From: Nonomuraea sp. SYSU D8015
GTDB taxonomy: Bacteria > Actinomycetota > Actinomycetes > Streptosporangiales > Streptosporangiaceae
Assembly (NCBI RefSeq): GCF_008065375.1
Contig: NZ_VJYI01000004.1
Location: 496,001-560,000, forward strand
Direction of reading: 5' to 3'
DNA length: 64,000 bases
Numbering within the stretch: position 1 is the first letter of the stretch; every line of letters begins with the position of its first letter. A program made the translations under genes and the position numbers. Of the stretch, positions 51,691-59,844 are shown one piece after another. A model generated the notes under the pieces. That model saw nothing but the letters and a program-made list of their open reading frames with translations, ran no database searches and was not told the origin of the DNA.

Positions 51691-52258
51691 CCCCGGCCTC
51701 ACCTCGACGAAGATCGTGGTGGCTGGAGGGTTCGGGGTGGGCAAGACGACGTTCGTCGGCGCGGTGTCGGAGATCATGCCGTTGACCACGGAGGCGGTCA
51801 TGACCGACGCCTCCGCGGGGATCGACGACCTGGGCATGACGCCGCTGAAGTCGACCACGACCGTGGCCATGGACTTCGGCCGCGTGTCGCTGGACCGCGA
51901 CCTGATCCTGTACTTGTTCGGCACGCCCGGGCAGCACAGGTTCTGGTTCATGTGGGATGACCTGGTACGAGGGGCGATCGGCGCCGTCGTGCTGGTGGAC
52001 ACGCGCCGTCTTGCCGACAGCTTCCCGGCCATCGACTATTTCGAGGAGGCGCAGCTGCCGTTCATCGTGGGCGTCAACGGATGGGACGGGCAATATCCGC
52101 ACAGCGACTCGGAAGTGCGCGACGCCCTGACGCTCGCGCCCCACATCCCGCTGGTGCGGCTGGACGCCCGCAAGAAGGATTCGGTGAAGAGCACGCTGAT
52201 CAACCTCGTCGAGCACGCGCTCACGGTCCGGATGGCCGTGCCCGGCTGGAGTGGCTAG
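51671..52258 (+). CDS. cvnD: Conservon 4 small GTPase, CvnD
   Basis: A 195-residue GTPase (GTG 51671) beginning MDFAGSSPGLTSTKIVVAGG, with P-loop GGFGVGKT, LFGTPGQHRFWFMWDD and NGWD. The C-terminal tail VRMAVPGWSG is slightly longer than in other copies. Two hairpins follow 45 nt after the stop. As in the other copies, the Asp of the DxxG motif and the Lys of NKxD are absent. Confidence 0.93.
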   Translation: MDFAGSSPGLTSTKIVVAGGFGVGKTTFVGAVSEIMPLTTEAVMTDASAGIDDLGMTPLKSTTTVAMDFGRVSLDRDLILYLFGTPGQHRFWFMWDDLVRGAIGAVVLVDTRRLADSFPAIDYFEEAQLPFIVGVNGWDGQYPHSDSEVRDALTLAPHIPLVRLDARKKDSVKSTLINLVEHALTVRMAVPGWSG

Positions 52259-52302
52259 CCTCGTAGGCCGCACGATCATCACGGTGGGCCCGCGTTCCCC
52301 CG

Positions 52303-52337
52303 CCCCGCCGCCCTCGGCGGGGTCCTTCCGGGGAAGG
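52303..52337 (+). terminator. Tandem hairpins after conservon 4
   Basis: CCCCGCCG-CCCT-CGGCGGGG (52303-52322) is a perfect 8-bp stem with a 4-nt loop, followed at once by CCTTCC-GG-GGAAGG (52324-52337). They separate conservon 4 from the co-directional cyclase gene, which starts at 52384. Confidence 0.75.
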
Positions 52338-52383
52338 GTCCCGACGGGGTGTGGTGACGACGGGAACGGGGGAGTCATCCGAG

Positions 52384-53178
52384 ATGTCCCTGTGGAAGGC
52401 CCTGGAAGGGGCGCGGGTCCTGGATCTCGCCCAGCCGATGCGCGAAGGCATGCCGCAGTCCCCCAACCATCCTCCGTTCCGGATGACCTTGGAGCGCCGG
52501 CACGGTGACCTGGTCAGGCCCGACGGCGGCTCCGCCGCCAACGAGATCATCGTCACGGGCGGGCACGTCGGCACCCACGTGGACGCCCTCGCGCACGTCT
52601 CCCAGGACGGACTCCTGTACGGCGGGCGGCCCGCGGCCGAGGTGATGTCGCACGAGGGCTTCAGCTCGCTGGCGATCGACGGGTTCGAGCCGTACGTCGG
52701 CCGGTGCGTGCTGCTCGACGTGGCCGCCGTGCAGGGCGTGGAGACGCTGCCGCCGGGCTACGAGATCACCCCCGACGACCTCTCGCTGGCCCTGGGCGAC
52801 CTGGAGATCCGCGCCGGTGACGCGGTGCTCGTCGGCACCGGCTGGTCCCGGCTGTGGTCGTCCGGGGAGCAGTTCGTCGGCCTGCGGGACGGCGTCCCCG
52901 GGCCCGGCGCCGAGGCGGCACGCTGGCTGGCCGCGCACCGCCCGCGCGTGGTGGGCGGCGAGACCATCGCCTTCGAGCACATCGCGGCCGACCGCGGGCA
53001 CGCCACGCTGCCCGTGCACCGGATCATGCTGGTGGAGTCGGGCATCAACATCGTGGAGACCATGCGGCTGACCGAGCTGCTCGACTCGGGGACACGCGAG
53101 TTCCTGCTGGTGCTCAACCCGCTGCCGATCGCCGGCGCCACCGGCGCGCCGGTCCGCCCGCTCGCGGTGGTCGGCTGA
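52384..53178 (+). CDS. Cyclase/kynurenine-formamidase-like metal hydrolase
   Basis: A 264-residue protein of the cyclase family from ATG 52384 (GGGGGAG upstream); the frame is open to 52351 but the extra residues are not conserved. It has the metal-binding motif GGHVGTHVDALAHVSQDG and later GDAVLVGTGWSRLWSSGEQF and VVGGETIAFEHI. Relatives hydrolyse N-formylkynurenine, isatin or other amides and lactones. It lies 4 nt before an MmgE/PrpD-family gene and close to an amidohydrolase and NMT1-type binding proteins, suggesting breakdown of a cyclic amide or similar compound. The substrate is inferred only from context. Confidence 0.85.
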   Translation: MSLWKALEGARVLDLAQPMREGMPQSPNHPPFRMTLERRHGDLVRPDGGSAANEIIVTGGHVGTHVDALAHVSQDGLLYGGRPAAEVMSHEGFSSLAIDGFEPYVGRCVLLDVAAVQGVETLPPGYEITPDDLSLALGDLEIRAGDAVLVGTGWSRLWSSGEQFVGLRDGVPGPGAEAARWLAAHRPRVVGGETIAFEHIAADRGHATLPVHRIMLVESGINIVETMRLTELLDSGTREFLLVLNPLPIAGATGAPVRPLAVVG

Positions 53179-53182
53179 CGCC

Positions 53183-54643
53183 ATGACGAGGACGACTCAT
53201 GTCCAGCGGCTCGCCGAGTTCGCGGCCGCCTGCCGTGACGAGGGCGTCCCCGCCCGGGTGCGCGACGACGTCACCGGACGGGTGCTCGACGTGCTGGGCA
53301 ACTGCCTCGCCGCCTACGCCGAGCCGGACGGCGACGCGGCCCCGGCCGTGCTGCGGGCCGCGCGCCGATGGGGCGGCAGCGAGGAGGCGACCGCGATCGG
53401 CAGCGGCCTCCGGCTTCCCGCGCCGTCGGCGGCGCTGGTCAACGGCACGCTGGCGCACGCGCTCGACTACGACGACACCCACCTGCCGTCGGTGCTGCAT
53501 CCCAGCGCTCCCGTGGTGCCGGCCGCGCTGGCCGTCGCCGAGGCCGTGGGCGCGAGCGGGGCGGCTCTCGTCGCGGCCGTCGCGGCCGGCGTCGAGGTGT
53601 GCAACCGCCTGGGGATGGCCTCCTACCTGCCGGAGGCGCGCAACTCGCTGTTCTTCGAGAAGGGCCAGCACGCGACGTCCATCTGCGGCACGCTCGGCGC
53701 CGCGGTCGCGGCCGGGCTCCTGTACGGCCTGACGGCGGACGGCCTCGCCCACGCGGTAGGGGTGGCGGCCAGCATGGGCGCGGGCGTGATCGAGGCCAAC
53801 CGCACGGGCGGGACGGTCAAGCGGGTCCACTGCGGCTGGGCCGCTCACGCGGGCGTCTCGGCCGCCGTGCTCGCCCTGGAGGGTGTGACCGGGCCGCCCA
53901 CCGTGCTGGAGGGCCGGTTCGGTTTCTTCCAGGCCTGGCTCGACGGCCGCTTCGACGCCTCGGCGCTGCTCTCGGACCTGGGCGACAGGTGGGAGCTCCT
54001 GCGTACGGTCTACAAGCCGTACCCGACGAACCATTTCACCCACCCGGCCGTCGACTGCGCCCTGGCGCTCCGGGCCGGCGGCCTGACCCCTGACGAGGTC
54101 GAGGACATCGAGGTCGGAGTGGCCGGCCCGGTGCTGCGGACGATCGCGGAGCCCCGCGAGGACAAGATCGCCCCCAGCTCGCCGTACCACGCGAAGTTCT
54201 CCGGCCCCTACACGGTGGCCGCGGCGCTGTACGGAGGCGGCGGGCTCGGGCTGGCGCTGGACGACTTCGCCGCTCTGTCCCCGGAATGCCTCGCACTCGC
54301 CAAGCGGGTGCGTTGCGTGGCGGACGAGCGGGCGTCGGAGATCTTCCCACGCGCGTTCGCGGCCGCCCTGCGGGTGCGGCTGTGCGACGGCTCGACGCTG
54401 GAACACCGCGTCGACTCCTCGCGCGGCGGACCGGAGCACCCTCTGACACGGGATGAGCTGGCGGTCAAGTTCCGCTCCAACGCGGGGCGGGCGTTGCCGG
54501 CGGACCGGGTGGACGCCCTCCTGGCCGCGGTGGGCGACCTCCCCTCCGCCCCTTCGGCGGCGCCGCTGCTCGGCCTGTCCGTCACCCGTCCGCCAGGCCG
54601 TCGGGCCCCGTACCCGACGGGACCCCGGCGTCCGGGGCGATGA
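53183..54643 (+). CDS. MmgE/PrpD family protein
   Basis: A 486-residue protein of the 2-methylcitrate dehydratase-like family, starting MTRTTHVQRLAEFAAACRDE. Typical blocks are LVNGTLAHALDYDDTHLPSV followed by LHPSAPVVPAALAVAEAVGA, KGQHATSICGTLGAAVAAGL, RTGGTVKRVHCGWAAHAG and YKPYPTNHFTHPAVDCALAL. The propionate operon is absent, so a role in another (de)hydration or isomerisation step, coupled to the preceding cyclase, is more likely. Its last 62 nt overlap the convergent binding-protein gene; the proline-rich C-terminal tail in that overlap is probably non-essential. Confidence 0.87.
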   Translation: MTRTTHVQRLAEFAAACRDEGVPARVRDDVTGRVLDVLGNCLAAYAEPDGDAAPAVLRAARRWGGSEEATAIGSGLRLPAPSAALVNGTLAHALDYDDTHLPSVLHPSAPVVPAALAVAEAVGASGAALVAAVAAGVEVCNRLGMASYLPEARNSLFFEKGQHATSICGTLGAAVAAGLLYGLTADGLAHAVGVAASMGAGVIEANRTGGTVKRVHCGWAAHAGVSAAVLALEGVTGPPTVLEGRFGFFQAWLDGRFDASALLSDLGDRWELLRTVYKPYPTNHFTHPAVDCALALRAGGLTPDEVEDIEVGVAGPVLRTIAEPREDKIAPSSPYHAKFSGPYTVAAALYGGGGLGLALDDFAALSPECLALAKRVRCVADERASEIFPRAFAAALRVRLCDGSTLEHRVDSSRGGPEHPLTRDELAVKFRSNAGRALPADRVDALLAAVGDLPSAPSAAPLLGLSVTRPPGRRAPYPTGPRRPGR

Positions 54644-55592
54644 TCGACGTGACGTCGATCGGCCGGCGGAGGTACTTGTACTCGAGCATGAGATCCGCCA
54701 GCTTCTGCAGGCGGGCAGGGTCGAGCCGGCTCGGATAGGCCCCGAGGGCGATCTCCGCGGCCATCTTGGCGTCGATCACCGTGTACGTCGGAAGCGTGGC
54801 CTCGATCACCTTGCGGTCGCCGGAGGCGAGCCGCTGCGCCTTGGAGATCGCCCGCTGGAAGGCGGCCATCGTCTTCGGATGCCTCAGCACCCAATCGTCG
54901 GTGGCCACCCACCCGGCGATGGGCAGGTCCGCCGTCCGGCCCGTCATCGTGTCGGCGAGCACACGGAAGCCGAGCGCGCCCTTGTTGGCCGTGATGTGGG
55001 GCTCGACGACCAAGCCGGCGTCGGCCTGCCCCGCGTTGACCGCCTCCCCGATGTCGGGGGACGGCATCTCTGCGAACGTGACGTCGGCCTCGCTGAGGCC
55101 GGCCGCCCTGAGCTGCGCCGTCACGCCCAGCGTGGCGATGTTCCTGAGGTCGTTGACCAGGATGGTCCTGCCCTTCAGATTGGCCACCGTCCTGATCGGG
55201 GAGTCCTGCGGGACCATGAGGGCGAAGGTGCCGGGAGCCGCCTGGTACATGTCGGCGACGACCTTGACCTCCCTGCCCCGGGTCACGGCCCGGAACGTGG
55301 AGACGTAGTTGGCCTGCGTGAGGTCCAGGACACCGCTCTCGACATGCGACAGCGCGTCCGCGCCCGTGATCGAGACGGGCTGGACCGTCAGTCCTTCTTC
55401 CCTGAAGAAACCCTCGGCCTGGGCGATGTACAACGCCACGGGATAGGAGGTGGGCTGGGCGCCCACCAGGATCGTGGACTTCTCGAGGCCGGTGGGGGGC
55501 GGGATCGGCGCCTCGCCCCCGCCGCATCCGGCGAGCACCAGAGCGGCGGCGGACAGGACGAGCGCGAGGCGGCGGCGTGATATGCGGTTCAT
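54582..55592 (-). CDS. NMT1/SsuA-type substrate-binding lipoprotein, locus 2 distal copy
   Basis: A 336-residue lipoprotein with signal peptide MNRISRRRLALVLSAAALVL and lipobox LAGC. It has LEKSTILVGAQPTSYPVALY, IAQAEGFFREEGLTVQPVSI, LDLTQANYVSTFRAV and DAGLVVEPHITANKG. It is paralogous to the proteins at 46443-47438 and 59841-60830. It lies 16 nt behind the amidohydrolase gene but has no permease or ATPase of its own, only a permease fragment upstream. The 3' end overlaps the convergent MmgE/PrpD gene by 62 nt. It may feed the permeases at 58280-59844. Confidence 0.88.
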   Translation of the reverse strand: MNRISRRRLALVLSAAALVLAGCGGGEAPIPPPTGLEKSTILVGAQPTSYPVALYIAQAEGFFREEGLTVQPVSITGADALSHVESGVLDLTQANYVSTFRAVTRGREVKVVADMYQAAPGTFALMVPQDSPIRTVANLKGRTILVNDLRNIATLGVTAQLRAAGLSEADVTFAEMPSPDIGEAVNAGQADAGLVVEPHITANKGALGFRVLADTMTGRTADLPIAGWVATDDWVLRHPKTMAAFQRAISKAQRLASGDRKVIEATLPTYTVIDAKMAAEIALGAYPSRLDPARLQKLADLMLEYKYLRRPIDVTSIIAPDAGVPSGTGPDGLADG

Positions 55593-55608
55593 CGGCGGTA
55601 AGGCGTGT

Positions 55609-57057
55609 TCAGGCGGGCCGGCGAACGTACCGGCCGACGGGACGACCCACGATCTTCTCGGCCTCCAGCACGCGGTGGCCGCGCACGAACGTGTCGGTGA
55701 CCTTGGCGGTCAGCTCGAACCCCTCGAACGGCGTGTACTCCTGCGCCGACTCCGAGTCCTGCGCGCGCACCGTCCAGGTGCGCCCGGGGTCGACCAGGCA
55801 GATGTCGGCGTCGTACCCGGGCGCGATCGTGCCCTTGGCGCGCAGGCCGAACCGCCTGGCCGGGTTCCACGAGGTCAAGGCGGCGATGCGGCCGTACGGA
55901 AGACCCCTGCGGCGCCCTTCGGTGATCAGTCCGGGCAGGAGGTACTCGGCGCCGCCGAACCCCGCCTTGGCCAGGAATACGTCGTCGCGCGGGTCGCCGA
56001 ACTTCAGCTCGTCGCGGCAGCACGCGTGGTCGCTGACCACCCAGTCCACCGTGCCGTCGAGCACGTGCCGCCACAGCGCCTCGACGTCCTCGCGCGGCCT
56101 GATCGGCGGGTTGACCTTGCCGCCGATGCCGCTCGCCGTGTCGATGTCGGCGAGCAGGTGACCGATCGTGACCTCGCGCCGGAAGTCGATGTGCGGGAAC
56201 GTCGCCGCCATGCGCACGGCGGCGTCCATGGCCTTGGCGGAGGACAGATGGAGCAGGTTGACGGTGGCCAGGCCCGTCTCGTGGGCCAGGTAGGAGGCGA
56301 CGAAGACGGCCAGCCCCTCGGAGTGCGGCGGGCGGGAGGCGCTGTAGGCCGCCAGCCCGCTCAGCTCGCGCGACTCCTCGACGATCTTGGTGTACGCGGT
56401 CATGATCTCAGCCGTCTCGCAGTGCAGCGACAGCGAGATCTCGCCCGCCAGCTCGGGCATGCGCTCCCTGACCGCCTGAACCCCGCGCATCACGAACTCG
56501 AAATGCGCGTAGTCGTAACGCTCGCCGTCGGGCAGCATGAGGAAGGCCCGCTGGTCGTCGGAGCGCCCGTGCAACCCGTGGCCCCCGTAGAACATGAAGA
56601 TCTTGAACGACGTGACCCCGAACCGCTCGACCAGGTCGGGGAGCTCGGCGATGTGACCGCTCGACATGGGCGCCAGGTGGAACCCGTAGTCGACGTAGGC
56701 CCTGCCCTCGGCCTGAGCCAGCACCTCGGGGAAGAACTCCGCGTAGGGGCCGCCCCTGTTGAGGTAGTACTGTCCGGTCCGCATGTACGTGAGCGCGGTC
56801 GTCACGCCGCCCTGGGCGCTCGCCCGGCTCTCCGACTCGGTGTCCGCGGGCAGCGGGTTGTAGATCCCCCAGTGCTGATGGGCGTCCACGACCCCGGGGA
56901 AGGCCAGCCGCCCGCCTCCGTCGATCACCTGGGCGGCGCCGGACAGCCCGGGTCCGACCCGTTCGACGCGCCCGTCGGCGATCGCGATGTCGGCCTCGAC
57001 GGGGTCGTCCCGGTCGTGGGTCACAACCTTCACGTTCTTCAGCAGCAGGTCGGTCAC
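55609..57057 (-). CDS. Dihydropyrimidinase/hydantoinase-like cyclic amidohydrolase
   Basis: A 482-residue amidohydrolase from GTG 57057. The metal site is recognisable: VVDAHQHWG (His60, His62), a candidate carbamylated lysine Lys152 in VTSFKIFMFYG, LSLHCETAEI, VNLLHLSSAKAM and WVVSDHACC. The position of Lys152 agrees with that in dihydropyrimidinases, hydantoinases and allantoinases. It should open a ring amide of a nitrogen heterocycle. It lies between a permease remnant and an NMT1-type binding protein, opposite a cyclase/PrpD pair, which together suggest a catabolic island for an unidentified N-heterocycle. The precise substrate is unknown. Confidence 0.88.
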   Translation of the reverse strand: MTDLLLKNVKVVTHDRDDPVEADIAIADGRVERVGPGLSGAAQVIDGGGRLAFPGVVDAHQHWGIYNPLPADTESESRASAQGGVTTALTYMRTGQYYLNRGGPYAEFFPEVLAQAEGRAYVDYGFHLAPMSSGHIAELPDLVERFGVTSFKIFMFYGGHGLHGRSDDQRAFLMLPDGERYDYAHFEFVMRGVQAVRERMPELAGEISLSLHCETAEIMTAYTKIVEESRELSGLAAYSASRPPHSEGLAVFVASYLAHETGLATVNLLHLSSAKAMDAAVRMAATFPHIDFRREVTIGHLLADIDTASGIGGKVNPPIRPREDVEALWRHVLDGTVDWVVSDHACCRDELKFGDPRDDVFLAKAGFGGAEYLLPGLITEGRRRGLPYGRIAALTSWNPARRFGLRAKGTIAPGYDADICLVDPGRTWTVRAQDSESAQEYTPFEGFELTAKVTDTFVRGHRVLEAEKIVGRPVGRYVRRPA

Positions 57058-57070
57058 AGGAGTGGTCTTC

Positions 57071-57181
57071 CTAAGCGAGGCGGTGGGCGTAGCGGTGCCA
57101 GGCCGGCACCCGCCGCTCCACCATGAGGAACGGGGAATTGAACGCGAAGCCCAGCACGCCGAGCAGCAGGACGCCGGCCGT
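57071..57181 (-). pseudogene. C-terminal remnant of an ABC permease
   Basis: The complement reads AGVLLLGVLGFAFNSPFLMV and then ERRVPAWHRYAHRLA, ending at a TAG (57071-57073). This matches the last 35 residues of the two SsuC-like permeases in the window (VLLGVLGYLLNELFLLVERR and ALLGVLGYLVNSLFVVVERR, each closed by a WH motif). Upstream of 57181 the similarity stops and only 76 nt remain before the methyltransferase stop. The rest of a permease gene has therefore been lost. It marks a deletion or recombination at this locus. The intervening 57182-57257 shows nothing else. Confidence 0.8.
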
Positions 57182-57257
57182 TACGGGAGACGACGTCGGG
57201 CGCGACCTCCCCGCCGTGCGGGAGGGCAGCGCCCGAGTCGTCGATCGCCGGCGGCGG

Positions 57258-58262
57258 TCAGCGGGGGACGGCCTCGATGAGGTTCGCGCCGTAGCCCAGC
57301 TCGACGACGTCGGTGAGCGTCAGATCCGCCCGGTCGAGCAGGGCCGCGTACTCCCCGCGGCTACGCTCGACGGCGCCGTTGAAGATCGCCAGCATCCGCA
57401 TGTCGATGTCCTTGCCCAGGTGCGGCGCCTCGTCGTCGGGGAGCACGACCTCCAGCACGAGGACACGGCTGCCGGGGTTCATGGCTCGTCGGACGTTGCG
57501 CAGGATCTTGACGGCGTCCTCGTCGTCCCAGTTGTGCAGGACGCTGGCCAGCAGGTAGACGTCGCCGACGGCGGGGACCGAGTCGAAGAAGTCGCCGGAG
57601 ACGACCTCCGTCCGGTCGGACAGTCCCTCAGCGGCCAGCGTCTGCGCGGCGTGCGCGGTCACGTGCTCCAGGTCGAACAGGATGCCTCGCATCTGCGGGT
57701 TGGCGTGCAGCACGGCGGCCAGGATGTGTCCCTTGCCGCCGGCCACGTCGACCATGGTCGCGGCGGCGGGGAAGGTGTACCGCTTGGCCAGGCCCTCGGT
57801 GAAGGTGAGCGCCCGGCGCGTCATGTAGTCGTCGAACAGGCTGCTCGACGTGGGGTTCTTCGCGAGGTGATCGTAGAGGTGGCCGTACCGTTTCACGAAG
57901 GCCGAGCTGCCCTCCCGCACCGTTGCGGGGAGCATGCCCATGGCGTACCAGAAGCCCTCCTCTCCGAGCATGCGGATCGAGGAACGGACCGAGTCGGGCA
58001 CGTCCGAGCGCAGTGCGGTGCCTTTGGGGGTGAGGTCGTAGACGTCCGGCCTCGCCAGGCGCACCAGGCCCATGCCGGCCAGCTCTCGCAGGACCCGGCG
58101 CAGTGAGGGCGCGTCCGCGCCGGCCCGCCCGGCCAGTTCGGCCGTGTCTAGCGGGCCCTGCGCCAGGTGGTCGGCCAAGCCCAGCTCCGCCATGGTCAGC
58201 AGCGCCGCGAAACGTGACAGGTCGCTCGTGGCTCCCCAGAGGAGGTCGTCGGAGTGCGACAT
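57258..58262 (-). CDS. O-methyltransferase (winged-helix dimerisation type)
   Basis: A 334-residue SAM-dependent methyltransferase. The N-terminal dimerisation winged helix (MAELGLADHLAQGPLDTAEL, RAGADAPSLRRVLRELAGMG) precedes the SAM-binding core: TMVDVAGGKGHILAAVLHA, FDLEHVTAHAAQTL, VSGDFFDSVPAVGDVYLLAS and the active-site block VLHNWDDEDAVKILRNVRR. Such enzymes methylate hydroxyl groups of small aromatic or polyketide acceptors. It sits 17 nt behind a transport permease, at the place where the ATPase stands in the paralogous operon, and directly before a permease remnant. It may be a replacement or insertion. Acceptor unknown. Confidence 0.88.
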   Translation of the reverse strand: MSHSDDLLWGATSDLSRFAALLTMAELGLADHLAQGPLDTAELAGRAGADAPSLRRVLRELAGMGLVRLARPDVYDLTPKGTALRSDVPDSVRSSIRMLGEEGFWYAMGMLPATVREGSSAFVKRYGHLYDHLAKNPTSSSLFDDYMTRRALTFTEGLAKRYTFPAAATMVDVAGGKGHILAAVLHANPQMRGILFDLEHVTAHAAQTLAAEGLSDRTEVVSGDFFDSVPAVGDVYLLASVLHNWDDEDAVKILRNVRRAMNPGSRVLVLEVVLPDDEAPHLGKDIDMRMLAIFNGAVERSRGEYAALLDRADLTLTDVVELGYGANLIEAVPR

Positions 58263-58279
58263 AAGTCCTTCCAGAACGG

Positions 58280-59071
58280 TCACGCGTTGCGAGTGGCCTG
58301 CCGGTGCCAGACGAGCAGACGCCGCTCGACCACCACGAACAGGGAGTTCACGAGATAGCCGAGCACGCCGAGCAGGGCGATGGTGGCCCAGACCCCGGCG
58401 CCGTCGAAGCTGCGCTGCGCCTGCAGCAGCTGGTAGCCGATGCCGTCGGTGCTGCCGAACAACTCCGAGATGACCATGAGGATCAGCGCCAGCGACAGGC
58501 TCAGCCGCAACCCGGCGAAGATCTTCGGTGAGGCGGCCGGGAGGACCACCACGCGCAGGTACTGCGCCTTCGACAGGTTGAAGACCCTGGCCGTCTCGGT
58601 GTAGGTGCGGTCCACGGCCCTCACCCCGTCGATCGTATTGAGCAGCACGGGCCAGATCACGCCGAACGCGATCGCGGCCAGCTGCATTTTCAGCCCGGCC
58701 TGGAACAGCACGAGGAACACCGGCAGCAGCAGCGGCGGCGGGATGGCCCGGCCGAACTCGATCAGCGGGTCCACGTAGTCGGCCGCCGTGCGCGAGCGCC
58801 CGATCAGCATGCCGAGCACGACGCCGAGCACGGCGGCCAGGATCCAGCCGCTGAACATGCGGCCGAGGCTCGGCAGCAGGTTGTCCACCGCGTCGTCGGT
58901 GAGGAAGATCCGCGAGACGGGCCCGGAGAACCACAGCTCGTACATGCGGACGATGATCGTCGTGGGCGGGGGGAAGTCGATGTCCTCCAGCCCACGCGCG
59001 ATGAACTCCCAGACGAGGAGCACCACGGGGACGACCCAGAGCCTGGCGCCGACCTTCACGAGGGTTTTCAC
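58280..59071 (-). CDS. NMT1/SsuA-type ABC permease, locus 2, second
   Basis: A 263-residue permease from GTG 59071, overlapping the first permease by 4 nt. Features are LWVVPVVLLVWEFIARGLED, PPPTTIIVRMYELWFSGPVS, the loop VFNLSKAQYLRVVVLPAASP and IALLGVLGYLVNSLFVVVER with final WHRQATRNA. It is the counterpart of 44775-45614. No ATPase gene follows; a methyltransferase does. Confidence 0.9.
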   Translation of the reverse strand: MKTLVKVGARLWVVPVVLLVWEFIARGLEDIDFPPPTTIIVRMYELWFSGPVSRIFLTDDAVDNLLPSLGRMFSGWILAAVLGVVLGMLIGRSRTAADYVDPLIEFGRAIPPPLLLPVFLVLFQAGLKMQLAAIAFGVIWPVLLNTIDGVRAVDRTYTETARVFNLSKAQYLRVVVLPAASPKIFAGLRLSLSLALILMVISELFGSTDGIGYQLLQAQRSFDGAGVWATIALLGVLGYLVNSLFVVVERRLLVWHRQATRNA

Positions 59072-59844
59072 GACTGCTGCGCTCCCGTCCGCATGCGGTG
59101 CCAGTGGAACAGGCGGCGCTCCCCGGCCAGCAGCGCCAGGTTCGCGAACACGCCGAACATCCCGGCCCAGAACGTCGCCGCCATCATGAGGTCCATCCGG
59201 TTGCCGCTGCCGGCCTGCAACACGAAGACGCCGACGCCGGCGGTGCCGCCGGCAATCAGCTCGGCGCTGACCGCCAGGATCAGCGCGATGCCCGCGGCGA
59301 TCCTGACCCCGGTCGCGACGAACGGGGCGGCGCTGGGCAGGCTCACCCGGACCAGCACGGCCAGCGGGCCGAAGCCGAAGCTGCGCAGGGACTCCTTGGC
59401 CTGCGGGTCCACGTCGTGCATGCCGTAGAGGGTGTTGATCAGGATCGGCCACATGCAGGCGTACACGATGACCGAGACCTTCATCAGCCCGTCCACCGGG
59501 ATCAGCAGGATGGCGAGCGGGATGATCGCGACGGAGGGGATCGGGCGCATGAACTCCAGCACGGGCCTGATGGCCCGCTCCACCGGCGGCAGCGCGCCGA
59601 GCAGCACGCCCAGGGGGACGGCGATCCCGATCGCGATCAGCAGGCCGAGCGCCCAGTTGGTCAGGGTCGTGCCGAGTCCGGTCAGGAACTCGGTGTCGAC
59701 CAGGAGGAGCGCGGCTTCGTACAGGATGGTCGAGGGAGCCGGGAAGATCACGTCATCGCTCATGACGAAGCGGATGAGCAGCTCCCCGACGGCAACGAGC
59801 CCCGCGGCGCCGGCGACGCCGCGGAGCACTCGAGCACCGGTCAT
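59068..59844 (-). CDS. NMT1/SsuA-type ABC permease, locus 2, first
   Basis: A 258-residue permease with DDVIFPAPSTILYEAALLLV, VLEFMRPIPSVAIIPLAILL, the coupling loop QAKESLRSFGFGPLAVLVRV and a C-terminal WAGMFGVFANLALLAGERRL. It is the counterpart of 45631-46446. The ATG overlaps the binding-protein stop by 4 nt. The first residues before the membrane helix are few, as in its paralogue. Confidence 0.9.
   Translation of the reverse strand: MTGARVLRGVAGAAGLVAVGELLIRFVMSDDVIFPAPSTILYEAALLLVDTEFLTGLGTTLTNWALGLLIAIGIAVPLGVLLGALPPVERAIRPVLEFMRPIPSVAIIPLAILLIPVDGLMKVSVIVYACMWPILINTLYGMHDVDPQAKESLRSFGFGPLAVLVRVSLPSAAPFVATGVRIAAGIALILAVSAELIAGGTAGVGVFVLQAGSGNRMDLMMAATFWAGMFGVFANLALLAGERRLFHWHRMRTGAQQS

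Noticed and set aside
57123..58106. Forward open frame across the methyltransferase
   Set aside because: Shadow of the methyltransferase on the other strand; no recognisable domain.
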